Source: Mycolicibacterium peregrinum
GTDB taxonomy: Bacteria > Actinomycetota > Actinomycetes > Mycobacteriales > Mycobacteriaceae
Length of the DNA: 64,000 bases
NCBI RefSeq assembly: GCF_001665785.1
Contig: NZ_LZSO01000038.1
Location: forward strand, 121,752-185,751
Reading direction: 5' to 3'
Shown: positions 17,214 to 26,253 of the stretch, piece after piece
Layout: each line of letters starts with the position of its first letter
Position numbering within the stretch: position 1 is the first letter of the stretch
Made by a program: the position numbers and the translations under genes
The notes under the pieces: model-generated
The model's database searches: none
Told to the model about the DNA's origin: nothing
The model's input: only the letters and a program-made list of their open reading frames with translations

Positions 17214-18329
17214 CTAAGCGTCGGGGCCGATCGTGGGGGTGGGGAAGTGGGCGTAGGTGGCGCGGTTACCGCCCTCGGCCCTCGACTGGTTCATCGCCGT
17301 GTCGGCCAGGGCGACCAGGGCGTCGACGATCTGCGGGGTGGGTAGTTCGGTCAGCGGACGCAGCTGGCTGCACGCGCTGCCGATGCTGGCGGTCAACCGC
17401 ATGGGCGTGGTGGTCAGTGCCATGCGGATCCGGTTGACCAGGGGTGATGGATCGTTGGTCTTGAACACGTCGGCGATCAGGAACTCGCTGTCGGACACGT
17501 GGGCCAGCGGAACCTTGTGGCGCACGGTCTCGCGGATCGCCTGGGCGACGGCGACGCGTGCGTGCAACGTGCTGTGGCTGCCGTCCATGTCGCTCAGCAG
17601 CGCCATGTCATCGATGCCGACGGCCACGACCACCAGGTACTGGTCGTCGTGGCGGCTGTGGGAGCCGAGCATGGTGGCGGTGTGCATGTCGAAGGCCTCG
17701 CGGTTGAGCAGACCGGTCAGCGGGTCGATCTCGCTCGGATGCTGGACGCGGTCGGGTTCGATCAACTCGACGGCCATCCGGCACAGTGCGGAGGTGCCAA
17801 GGATCACCAGGACCGCGACCAACGCGCCGGCGATCCCGAGCCAGGCGTCGATCAGCGCCACCCGGGCTGCGAGGAAGCCCACCGCGACACCGGAGGCCAG
17901 CCAGGTCAGGTGCAGTACTCGGCGGCTGTGCAGGAATGCGGTGTAGGCGGTGATCAGGCTCAAGGCGCTGGATCCCATGAGGCCGACGACCGGGTCCACC
18001 AGCAGGATGCAGGTCGCCGCGATACAGGCCGTCCCGATGGCCACGACGATCCAGGATTGGGTGCGGCTGGGCCACTGCCGCCGCCACCACCACTGCGCCA
18101 GGATCAGTCCGCCGACGCTGACGCTCACGGCCACGTACTGGAGGCCGCCGTGCGGTCCCTTCGGACTGGTCAAGACCAGCAGCGGGATGAGGCTCAACCC
18201 GACGATCGTGGCACCGATCGTGCGTTGCATCCGGGTGCGCTTGCCTTGCGCAGCGAGCAGGGCAGTACGCGCGTAGTAATTATCGAATGGACTCAACCCG
18301 CACCCCGGACTAATCGACTTCGCCTTCAC
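17214..18329 (-). CDS. Membrane protein with degenerate GGDEF domain
   Basis: 371 residues. Six membrane helices (about 35-185) then a GGDEF-type domain starting EIDPLTGLLNREAFD. The active-site loop reads HVSDSEFLIAD (about 275-285), so the two glycines and the aspartate of GGDEF are replaced; diguanylate cyclase activity is unlikely. It may sense a signal or bind nucleotide without catalysis. Starts at GTG 18327-18329, divergent from nhaA. Confidence 0.85.
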   Translation of the reverse strand: MKAKSISPGCGLSPFDNYYARTALLAAQGKRTRMQRTIGATIVGLSLIPLLVLTSPKGPHGGLQYVAVSVSVGGLILAQWWWRRQWPSRTQSWIVVAIGTACIAATCILLVDPVVGLMGSSALSLITAYTAFLHSRRVLHLTWLASGVAVGFLAARVALIDAWLGIAGALVAVLVILGTSALCRMAVELIEPDRVQHPSEIDPLTGLLNREAFDMHTATMLGSHSRHDDQYLVVVAVGIDDMALLSDMDGSHSTLHARVAVAQAIRETVRHKVPLAHVSDSEFLIADVFKTNDPSPLVNRIRMALTTTPMRLTASIGSACSQLRPLTELPTPQIVDALVALADTAMNQSRAEGGNRATYAHFPTPTIGPDA

Positions 18330-18484
18330 CTTACGTAATCATGATGGTCGGCGTTTCGCCGCCGGTTTGACGCGCTGCCACGGACTTCGTTGATATTTGC
18401 CCACGTACCGCACCTGTTAGCGTGAACCGCAGGTGTGCCGGGAAGTCTGGTCGGCGATCGATGCATGCTGACCACGGGAGCCCG

Positions 18485-19777
18485 ATGAACAATCGCCGTC
18501 ACGACACCAGCCGACGTCTGCTTGCGCGCGGGTCGTGGCCGGAGTGGCAGCGGGTCTCCGATCTGCTGCGCACCGAGACGGTCGGCGGGGCATTGCTGCT
18601 GGCCGCCGCGGGTGCGGCACTGGTCTGGGCCAACTCCCCGTGGTCGAGCGGCTATCACCGGCTCTCGGAATTCGTCGTCGGCCCGCAGTCGCTGCATCTC
18701 GATCTGAGCCTGTCGGCCTGGGCCGCCGACGGTCTGCTGGCGGTCTTCTTCTTCGTCGTGGGCGTCGAACTGAAGCGCGAGTTCGTCGCGGGCGATCTGC
18801 GGGACCCGGCGCGGGCTGCGCTGCCCATCGCGGCAGCCGTGGGCGGCATGGTGGTGCCCGCGGCGATCTTCGTCGGGATCAATCTCTTCTCGGGCCATCC
18901 GGAGAACATCGGCGGGTGGGCGGTGCCCATCGCCACCGACATCGCTTTCGCGTTGGCCGTGCTGGCCGTGGTGTCCACCCACCTGCCCGCGGCGCTGCGG
19001 ATCTTCCTGCTGACCCTGGCCGTGGTCGACGATCTGCTGGCCATCACGGTGATCGCCGTTTTCTTCACCGATGACGTGGCGCTCGGGCCGTTGGCCGCCG
19101 CACTGATCCCCATCGCGCTGTACGCGTTTGCTGTGCAGCGGGGTGTGCGCCAGTGGTGGATCCTGATGCCGCCGGCCATCGTGGCCTGGGCGCTCGTGCA
19201 TGCCAGTGGTGTGCACGCCACCGTGGCCGGGGTGGTGCTCGGGTTCACCGTTCCGGTACTGGGCCGTCACGCCTCGGCCAAACACTTCGAACACCTCGTA
19301 CGCCCGCTGTCGGCAGGGTTTGCCGTGCCGGTGTTCGCGTTCTTCGCGGCGGGCGTGACAGTCGGCGGTTGGTCGGGCTTCGCTGGCGCTCTGTCACACC
19401 CCGTGACCATCGGGGTGATCGCCGGCCTCGTGCTGGGCAAACCCATCGGTGTGCTGGCGACCACGTATCTGCTGGCCCGCTTCACCCACGCCAGCCTGGA
19501 CGAGGATCTCGCCTGGCGGGACGTGCTCGGAGTGGCGATGTTGGCCGGGATCGGATTCACGGTCTCGCTGCTCATCGGTGAACTGGCCTTCGGGCACTCC
19601 ACCGTGGCCGACGACGACGTGAAGATCGCCGTGGTCACCGGATCGGTGGTGGCAGGCCTGCTCGCCTCGGTGGTTCTGGTGTCGCGCAATGCCGCATATC
19701 GCCGTATTCACCAGCTGGAGACGGTCGACGCCGACCACGACGGTGTGCCCGATATCTATCAGCCTCGACAGGACTGA
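18485..19777 (+). CDS. nhaA: Na+/H+ antiporter NhaA
   Basis: 430 residues with about 12 helices. The ion-binding pair is visible: ATDIAFALAVLA and LAVVDDLLAIT carry the conserved aspartates; FFFVVGVELKREF is the TM2 signature. Exports sodium in exchange for protons at alkaline pH. ATG at 18485 follows GGGAGCC. A hydrophilic tail ends with VDADHDGVPDIYQPRQD. M. tuberculosis lacks this gene at the same position, so it is a local difference. Confidence 0.95.
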   Translation: MNNRRHDTSRRLLARGSWPEWQRVSDLLRTETVGGALLLAAAGAALVWANSPWSSGYHRLSEFVVGPQSLHLDLSLSAWAADGLLAVFFFVVGVELKREFVAGDLRDPARAALPIAAAVGGMVVPAAIFVGINLFSGHPENIGGWAVPIATDIAFALAVLAVVSTHLPAALRIFLLTLAVVDDLLAITVIAVFFTDDVALGPLAAALIPIALYAFAVQRGVRQWWILMPPAIVAWALVHASGVHATVAGVVLGFTVPVLGRHASAKHFEHLVRPLSAGFAVPVFAFFAAGVTVGGWSGFAGALSHPVTIGVIAGLVLGKPIGVLATTYLLARFTHASLDEDLAWRDVLGVAMLAGIGFTVSLLIGELAFGHSTVADDDVKIAVVTGSVVAGLLASVVLVSRNAAYRRIHQLETVDADHDGVPDIYQPRQD

Positions 19778-19805
19778 CTTCGGGATGCGTGCGTACACTG
19801 GCGGG

Positions 19806-21719
19806 ATGCTTGAACAGGTCCGCGGTCCCGCTGATCTGCAGCACCTGTCACAGTCCGAGTTGACTGATTTGGCACAGGAAATCCGTCAGTTCCTGATTCA
19901 CAAGGTCGCTGCTACCGGCGGACATCTCGGCCCCAACCTGGGGGTCGTCGAACTCACCTTGGCGCTGCATCGCGTGTTCGATTCGCCACACGATCCGATC
20001 ATCTTCGACACTGGCCATCAGGCCTACGTGCACAAGATGCTGACGGGGCGCGCGCAGGATTTCGACAGCCTGCGGTGCAAGGACGGACTGTCCGGATACC
20101 CGTCGCGCAGCGAGAGCGAGCACGACTGGGTGGAGTCCAGCCACGCCAGCACGGCGCTGTCCTATGCCGACGGTCTGGCCAAGGCCTTCGAGCTGACCGG
20201 GCACCGCAATCGCCACGTGGTGGCGGTGGTCGGTGACGGCGCCCTCACCGGCGGCATGTGCTGGGAGGCGCTGAACAACATCGCCACGGGCGGCCGGCCG
20301 GTGGTCATCGTCGTCAACGACAACGGCCGCAGCTATGCGCCCACCATCGGCGGTTTCGCCGACCATCTGGCGGGGCTGCGGTTGCAGCCGGGCTATGAGC
20401 GGATCCTGGAGGAGGGCCGCAAGGCGGTCCGTGGGCTGCCCGTTGTCGGCGAGTTCTGCTATCAGTGCATGCACAGCATCAAGGCCGGCATCAAGGACGC
20501 GATCGCCCCCCAGGTGATGTTCACCGATCTGGGCATCAAGTACGTCGGCCCGATCGACGGTCACGACGAGCATGCCGTGGAGAACGCGCTGCGTCATGCC
20601 CGCGGCTTCAAGGCCCCGGTGATCGTGCACGTGGTGACCCGCAAGGGTATGGGCTACGCGCATGCCGAGAACGACGAGGCCGATCAGATGCACGCCTGCG
20701 GCGTCATCGATCCCGAGACGGGCCTGCCGATGAAGGCTTCGGCTCCCGGTTGGACGTCGGTGTTCTCCGACGAACTGATCAAGGTCGGCGCCAAACGCCG
20801 CGATGTCGTGGCGATCACCGCCGCCATGCCGGGGCCGACGGGTCTGAGTGCCTTCCGGGACCGGTTCCCGGACCGGTTCTTTGACGTGGGTATCGCCGAG
20901 CAGCACGCCATGACCTCGGCGGCCGGCCTGGCCATGGGCGGCCTGCATCCGGTGGTGGCGCTCTACTCCACGTTCCTCAACCGCGCGTTCGACCAGCTGA
21001 TGATGGATGTGGCGCTGCACAAGCTGCCGGTCACCATGGTGCTGGACCGGGCCGGTGTGACCGGGCCCGACGGGGCCAGCCACAACGGGGTCTGGGACCT
21101 GTCGGTCCTTGGCATCATCCCGGGCATCCGGGTTGCGGCCCCCCGTGACGGTGCCTCCCTGCGGGAGGAGTTCGGGGAGGCCCTCGCGGTCAACGACGGC
21201 CCGACGGCGCTGCGGTTCCCCAAGGGTGATGTGGGCGAAGACATTCCGGCGCTTGAGCGGCGCGGCGGCATCGATGTCCTTGCCGTCCCGGCCGAGGGGC
21301 TGACCGAGGACGTGCTGCTGGTCGCGGTGGGATCGTTCGCGTCGATGGCGTTGGCCGTCGCCGAGCGGCTGCGCAACCAGGGCATCGGTGTCACCGTCGT
21401 CGATCCGCGCTGGGTGCTACCGGTTCCGGACGCCGTCGGCGAGTTGGCCCGCCGGCACAAGCTGGTGGTCACGGTCGAGGACAACGGCGTGCACGGCGGC
21501 ATCGGCTCCTCGGTGTCGGCGGCACTGCGCCACGCCGAGATCGACGTGCCATGCCGGGATCTCGGTGTCCCGCAGATGTTCCAGGAGCATGCCTCGCGCG
21601 GGGAGGTGCTCGCTGCCGTCGGTCTGACCGATCAGCACATCGCCCGCCAGATCACGGGGTGGATCGCCGCGATCGGAGCGCGGGTCGGCGAGCAGGAAGT
21701 CAGCCACCAGGTCGACTAG
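19806..21719 (+). CDS. dxs: 1-deoxy-D-xylulose-5-phosphate synthase
   Basis: 637 residues. Thiamine-diphosphate enzyme joining pyruvate and glyceraldehyde-3-phosphate, the first step of the MEP isoprenoid pathway. TPP-binding GDGALTGGMCWEALN near 143, family N-terminus SELTDLAQEIRQFLIHKVAATGGHLGPNLG, the transketolase-type second domain with DVGIAEQHAMTSAAG, and DRAGVTGPDGASHNG. ATG at 19806 gives MLEQVRGPADLQHLS. Ends overlapping the convergent PsiE-like gene by 4 bases. Confidence 0.97.
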   Translation: MLEQVRGPADLQHLSQSELTDLAQEIRQFLIHKVAATGGHLGPNLGVVELTLALHRVFDSPHDPIIFDTGHQAYVHKMLTGRAQDFDSLRCKDGLSGYPSRSESEHDWVESSHASTALSYADGLAKAFELTGHRNRHVVAVVGDGALTGGMCWEALNNIATGGRPVVIVVNDNGRSYAPTIGGFADHLAGLRLQPGYERILEEGRKAVRGLPVVGEFCYQCMHSIKAGIKDAIAPQVMFTDLGIKYVGPIDGHDEHAVENALRHARGFKAPVIVHVVTRKGMGYAHAENDEADQMHACGVIDPETGLPMKASAPGWTSVFSDELIKVGAKRRDVVAITAAMPGPTGLSAFRDRFPDRFFDVGIAEQHAMTSAAGLAMGGLHPVVALYSTFLNRAFDQLMMDVALHKLPVTMVLDRAGVTGPDGASHNGVWDLSVLGIIPGIRVAAPRDGASLREEFGEALAVNDGPTALRFPKGDVGEDIPALERRGGIDVLAVPAEGLTEDVLLVAVGSFASMALAVAERLRNQGIGVTVVDPRWVLPVPDAVGELARRHKLVVTVEDNGVHGGIGSSVSAALRHAEIDVPCRDLGVPQMFQEHASRGEVLAAVGLTDQHIARQITGWIAAIGARVGEQEVSHQVD

Positions 21720-22219
21720 GAATCGTCCGGCTTGTCGCGCATGTGGTCGGCGCCGCGGCGCTGCAGTCGCAGCACGAAGATGGCGATCGCCAGGACGAGC
21801 ACCAGGCCGCCGAGCACGCCGACCTGAACGATCGCTCGGGCGAACTCCGGCCCTTTGTCGAGCAGCTTGGCCGCGTCCACCGACACCACGACGATTTCCT
21901 TGATGCAGGCCAGGATGCCGACGATCAGGAACGGCTCGGCAACCAGCTCACGCGATCGCAGTGAGGTCCGCACCGCGTAGAGCAGTTCCACGAAGATGAA
22001 GACCAGTAACAGGCCGTCGAGCAACTCCAGCATGACGGGCGTGGTCGGACTGCCGCCCAGTCGCAGCAAGGTGTTGACCTGCGCGACGATCAGCACGACG
22101 GACCCGACGAGCAGGAGTGCCGCGATCGACCAGTAGACCGCGTCCTCGGCAATCCTCAGGGCACGGTCGGCGAAACGCTCTCGTTCCTGTTCGTCTTCGG
22201 CTTCCTGCTGCTGCGCCAC
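21716..22219 (-). CDS. PsiE-family membrane protein
   Basis: 167 residues. An acidic cytoplasmic N-terminus (AQQQEAEDEQERERF) precedes four membrane helices with ALLLVGSVVLIVAQVNTLL, LLDGLLLVFIFVELLYAVRTSL and EPFLIVGILACIKEIVVVSVDA, the pattern of phosphate-starvation-inducible PsiE proteins. Start taken at GTG 22217-22219. Family function unknown. Confidence 0.75.
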   Translation of the reverse strand: MAQQQEAEDEQERERFADRALRIAEDAVYWSIAALLLVGSVVLIVAQVNTLLRLGGSPTTPVMLELLDGLLLVFIFVELLYAVRTSLRSRELVAEPFLIVGILACIKEIVVVSVDAAKLLDKGPEFARAIVQVGVLGGLVLVLAIAIFVLRLQRRGADHMRDKPDDS

Positions 22220-22319
22220 CGCACTGACGATATTGCAGTCCCCGCGCCACCACGGGCGAATCAGGTCGCGATCGCCGGCCGCGGAGCAGGCGTCACTCCT
22301 CCTCAACTACGTTGCAGAG

Positions 22320-23219
22320 ATGGACGCCGAACTGCAGAACTGGAAGGACGCCGGACAGTCCTTCGACTACCTGGGCTTCGACATCTTCTACCGGGTCGAG
22401 GGTAGTGGGCCGAATCTTCTTCTCATCCACGGCTATCCGTTCAACTCCTGGGACTGGTCACTGATCTGGCCCACGTTGACCGAGCGGTTCACCGTCATCG
22501 CGCCGGACATGATCGGGATGGGGTTCTCCGACAAGCCCGTGGCCTACGGCTACACGGTGCCCGACCACGCCGACATGCATGAGGCACTGCTGGATCACCT
22601 CGGCGTCGGCAGCGCCCACATCCTGGCCCACGACCTGGGGGATTCGGTGGGCCAGGAATTGCTGGCCCGCCACCAGTTCGGTGACCGGTCCTACGGCGCA
22701 CTGAACATCGAATCGATCACCTGGCTCAACGGCGGACTGTTCAATGAGGCCTACACGCCACGGCTGCTGCAGAAGGCGATGTCACGAACCCCGTTGGGCG
22801 ACATCATGAGTCCGCTGCAGGGCAGCCGGTTCTCACGTCGGTTGGTGGAGCCCACCATCAGGGAAATGTTCGGGGTGAACACCAAACCGTCGCAGGAGCT
22901 GATGGAGAAGTTCCACCAGATCCTTGAGTTCAACGACGGGAAGCGGGTGGTCCACAAGGTCGGCCGGTTCGTCAATGACCGCTACACGCACCGCAACCGG
23001 TGGGTGCGGGCCATGCGGGAGACCGACGTGTCGATGCGGCTGATCGACGGGCCGTCGGACCCGAACTCCGGGCGGCACATGGCGAAGCGCTACCTCGAGG
23101 TCATCCCCGACCCCGACGTGGTGATGCTTGCCGACGACATCGCGCACTGGCCGCAGATCGAGGATCCGCAGGGCGTGCTGACGCATTTCCTGGCCCACCT
23201 CGACCGGGTGGGCGGATGA
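22320..23219 (+). CDS. Alpha/beta hydrolase (haloalkane dehalogenase/epoxide hydrolase-like)
   Basis: 299 residues. LLLIHGYPFNSWDW is the first strand and oxyanion loop, and the nucleophile elbow HDLGDSVGQEL has Asp as the likely nucleophile position (DLGDS), placing it near dehalogenases or epoxide hydrolases rather than serine esterases. DIAHWPQIEDP near the end supplies the histidine. ATG at 22320 begins MDAELQNWKDAGQSF. Substrate unknown. Confidence 0.8.
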   Translation: MDAELQNWKDAGQSFDYLGFDIFYRVEGSGPNLLLIHGYPFNSWDWSLIWPTLTERFTVIAPDMIGMGFSDKPVAYGYTVPDHADMHEALLDHLGVGSAHILAHDLGDSVGQELLARHQFGDRSYGALNIESITWLNGGLFNEAYTPRLLQKAMSRTPLGDIMSPLQGSRFSRRLVEPTIREMFGVNTKPSQELMEKFHQILEFNDGKRVVHKVGRFVNDRYTHRNRWVRAMRETDVSMRLIDGPSDPNSGRHMAKRYLEVIPDPDVVMLADDIAHWPQIEDPQGVLTHFLAHLDRVGG

Positions 23220-23231
23220 AGTGTCGGCGGC

Positions 23232-24497
23232 TCAGTCGGTGGACAGCGCCGCGGCCAGCACCGGCACCGTGAGTTCCCGCTGCCACGGCCGGACGTTGGC
23301 CTCGACGAGGAATTCCTCCACTGCGGTGGCCACATCGCCGACAGGACGCCAGTCCCAGCACAACCGGCGCACCACTTCGGGGGTGATGAGGTTCTCGGCG
23401 GGCACCGAGACCCGCTGAGACAGTTCGGCCAGACCGGCCCGGGCGGCTTCGAGGCGCGCCGCGGCTTCCGGTTTGCGTCTGGCCCACCGCGCCGCGGGCG
23501 GCGGGCCGCTCTGAGCCTCGTTGGCCTCGGGCGGATCGGTGTTGTCCCTGGCTCGGGCCAGGGCGTCCAGCCAGACCTTCGCGCTCTTGCGCTGTTTGGA
23601 GCCGCCGAAGACCGGCAGGGCGATCAGTTCCTCGACCGTCTTGGGGTCGGTCGTGGCGGCGTTGATGATCGCCGCGTCGGGCAGGATCCGTCCGGGTGCG
23701 ATGTCGCGGCCGCGGGCGATGGTGTCGCGGGTGGTCCACAGCTCGCGTACGGCCGCCAGTGCCTGGGGGTTGCGTATCTTGTGGATACCGGAGGTGCGCC
23801 GCCACCGGTCACGCCGGGTGGGCTGGGCGACGTAGGTGCGCAGATACTCGAATTCCTGTGTCGCCCAGTCGGTCTTCCCCTGCTCTTCGAGGACCGCGGC
23901 GATCGCGTTGCGCAGTTCCAGCAGCACCTCGACGTCCAACGCGGCGTAGTTGAGCCAATCCGCAGGCAGCGGGCGTTTGGACCAGTCGGCCGCGCCGTGG
24001 CCCTTCATCAGCTGCAGGCCGAGCAACCGCTGGACCATCGCCGCCAGGTTCACCCGTTCGAAGCCGGCCAGTCGGCCGGCCAGTTCGGTGTCATAGAGCT
24101 TGCCCGGGCGCAGGCCGATCTCGGAAAGGCAGGGTAGGTCCTGGTCGGCGGCGTGCAGCACCCATTCGTCCTGGGACAGCGCATCGGCCACCGGCGCCAT
24201 CGCGTCGATGGGGGAGCCGCCGTGGTTGACCGGGTCGATCAGCGCGGTGCCCGAACCCGCGCGGCGGATCTGCACCAGATACGCGCGGTTGGAGTAGCGG
24301 AAGCCCGACGCGCGTTCCGCGTCGATCGCGAACGGGCCGCTGCCCTTGGCCAGAGATGTTGCCGCAGAGGAGATTTCACCAGCGGTGACGCAGACGTCGG
24401 GCACCCCTTCGGCAGGGGTGAGCAGCGGGGTCGATTCGGCCTCGTCGGGCTCGGCAGCGCCTAGGTCTGTTGAGACTTCAGGGTTTTCGTCGGTCAT
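23232..24497 (-). CDS. Ribonuclease D-like 3'-5' exonuclease with HRDC domain
   Basis: 421 residues (Rv2681 type). DEDDy exonuclease domain: FAIDAERASGFRYSNRAYLVQI with the D-x-E pair, ADQDLPCLSEIGL, and LNYAALDVEVLLELR with tyrosine and aspartate. An HRDC domain follows near 225-300. Likely trims structured RNA 3' ends. Separated by one base from the upstream DUF3000 gene and surely co-transcribed. Confidence 0.9.
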   Translation of the reverse strand: MTDENPEVSTDLGAAEPDEAESTPLLTPAEGVPDVCVTAGEISSAATSLAKGSGPFAIDAERASGFRYSNRAYLVQIRRAGSGTALIDPVNHGGSPIDAMAPVADALSQDEWVLHAADQDLPCLSEIGLRPGKLYDTELAGRLAGFERVNLAAMVQRLLGLQLMKGHGAADWSKRPLPADWLNYAALDVEVLLELRNAIAAVLEEQGKTDWATQEFEYLRTYVAQPTRRDRWRRTSGIHKIRNPQALAAVRELWTTRDTIARGRDIAPGRILPDAAIINAATTDPKTVEELIALPVFGGSKQRKSAKVWLDALARARDNTDPPEANEAQSGPPPAARWARRKPEAAARLEAARAGLAELSQRVSVPAENLITPEVVRRLCWDWRPVGDVATAVEEFLVEANVRPWQRELTVPVLAAALSTD

Positions 24498-24498
24498 G

Positions 24499-25080
24499 TC
24501 AAGCGCGCGTGCGGGAACTCAGGTCGGTGACACCGGCCGGCGGCAACCCGGCGGCGTGCTCGAGAACTTCGCAGAATGCCTCCACGTGCGGCCCCAACTC
24601 CAGATCGGTGGCGGTCCAGGAGGCTCGCAGCTCGAGCTGATGTGCCCGTGGCGGGCCGGAGATGTCGCCGTAGCGGACCGAGGTGGTGGCGGTGACGGTT
24701 CCGCCCAGCGCGGTGACGTGCTCCGCGCGGGTCTCCAGAGCGTCCACCAACCAGCTCCAGGCCACCTCGGGCAGGAGCGGGTCAACGGCCTCGCTGGAGT
24801 CCAGGTCGGCCTGGATGTAGGCGACCAGCCGCATGGTGCCGTCCCAGGCCTCGGCGCCCTCGGGGTCGTGCAGCAGGATCAACCGCCCGAAGGCGTCGCC
24901 CTCGGAGCGCTCCGGAACCACCGTCGTCTCGGGATGTCGGACCTCGGCGCCCAGCGCATAGCTGTACGGCGCCAGCCGCTGGGGCGGTCGTATCGGACCC
25001 AGCTCGATTTCCGGCCGCACGGTGGTGGCGCTCATCGCCGCCACCGCCGTCCGGAACTGGGCCGGTTCGGCAGAGGTCAC
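24499..25080 (-). CDS. DUF3000 protein (Rv2680 type)
   Basis: 193 residues. No membrane helix or known catalytic motif; compact alpha/beta texture with GRLILLHDPEGAEAWDGTMRLVAYIQADLDSS. GTG at 25078-25080 was chosen because it gives MTSAEPAQFRTAVAAM and leaves 111 bp to divergent hemE; an ATG 15 codons later is possible. Found together with RNase D across actinobacteria. Confidence 0.85.
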   Translation of the reverse strand: MTSAEPAQFRTAVAAMSATTVRPEIELGPIRPPQRLAPYSYALGAEVRHPETTVVPERSEGDAFGRLILLHDPEGAEAWDGTMRLVAYIQADLDSSEAVDPLLPEVAWSWLVDALETRAEHVTALGGTVTATTSVRYGDISGPPRAHQLELRASWTATDLELGPHVEAFCEVLEHAAGLPPAGVTDLSSRTRA

Positions 25081-25191
25081 GGCTTTTGACGCTAGCTGAT
25101 AAGGCAACGACGGTACGCAGGCGCGCCGGAGTGAGGCAGTCACGAACCGGCAACGGCCCGCGTCAGGCCGGTCGTGGCACCATAGGAGCCG

Positions 25192-26253
25192 ATGAGTACC
25201 CGCCGGGAGCTGCCCGAATCCCCCTACCTCGCCGCCGCCAGTGGCCGCACTCCGCACCGTGTGCCGGTGTGGTTCATGCGCCAGGCCGGCCGGTCATTGC
25301 CGGAATATCGTGCGTTGCGCGCCCAGCACCGCATGTTGGACGCCTGCTTCGACCCGGAACTGGTCTGCGAGATCACCCTGCAACCGGTGCGCAGGCACGG
25401 CGTGGACGCCGCGATCCTGTTCTCCGACATCGTGGTGCCACTGAAAGCCGCCGGGATCGGCCTGGACATCGTGCCCGACGTGGGCCCGGTGATCGAACAG
25501 CCGATCCGGACGCTGGCCGATGTCGAGGCCATGAAACCGCTTGATGCGGCCCAGGTCTCGCCGGTCACCGAAGCGGTCTCGATGCTCGTGCGCGAGCTGG
25601 GCGAAGTGCCGCTGATCGGGTTCGCGGGCGCCCCGTTCACGCTGGCCTCCTACCTGGTCGAGGGCGGTCCGAGCCGTCACCACGAACGCACCAAGGCGAT
25701 GATGCTGGGCGAGTCGGCCACCTGGCACGCGCTGATGGCCGCGCTGACCGATCTGACCATCGCGTTCCTGCAGGCCCAGGTCGACGCCGGGGTGGATGCG
25801 CTGCAGGTGTTCGATTCCTGGGCCGGGACGTTGTCGCTCGCCGATTACCGGGCCTACGTGCTGCCGCACACCACGCGGGTGTTCGCCGCCATGGCAGGGG
25901 CCGGTGTGCCGATGACACATTTCGGGGTCGGCACCGCAGAACTACTGGGGGCCATGTCCGAGGCGTTGGGTCCCGCGCCGGCCACCATGGTCGGGGTGGA
26001 CTGGCGCACCTCTCTGGTGGATGCCGCGGCACGGGTCGAGCCGGGCCGCGCCCTGCAGGGCAACCTGGATCCGGTGGTGCTGCTGGCGGGTTGGCCGGTA
26101 GCCGAGGCGGCGGTACGCCGTGTGGTCGCCGACGGGCGGGCCGCAGTGGCCGCCGGGGCAGCCGGGCACGTCTTCAACCTGGGCCACGGTGTGCTGCCGG
26201 CGACCGATCCCGGCGTCATCACCGAGGCGGTGACCCTGGTGCACTCCCTGTGA
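25192..26253 (+). CDS. hemE: Uroporphyrinogen decarboxylase
   Basis: 353 residues. Removes four carboxyls from uroporphyrinogen III to give coproporphyrinogen III. Family motif PVWFMRQAGRSLPEYR at the N-terminus, ILFSDIVVPLKAAGIGLDI, GFAGAPFTLASYLVEGG, FDSWAG, and HVFNLGHGVLP at the C-terminus. First gene of a three-gene heme operon; its stop overlaps the hemY GTG start. Confidence 0.97.
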   Translation: MSTRRELPESPYLAAASGRTPHRVPVWFMRQAGRSLPEYRALRAQHRMLDACFDPELVCEITLQPVRRHGVDAAILFSDIVVPLKAAGIGLDIVPDVGPVIEQPIRTLADVEAMKPLDAAQVSPVTEAVSMLVRELGEVPLIGFAGAPFTLASYLVEGGPSRHHERTKAMMLGESATWHALMAALTDLTIAFLQAQVDAGVDALQVFDSWAGTLSLADYRAYVLPHTTRVFAAMAGAGVPMTHFGVGTAELLGAMSEALGPAPATMVGVDWRTSLVDAAARVEPGRALQGNLDPVVLLAGWPVAEAAVRRVVADGRAAVAAGAAGHVFNLGHGVLPATDPGVITEAVTLVHSL

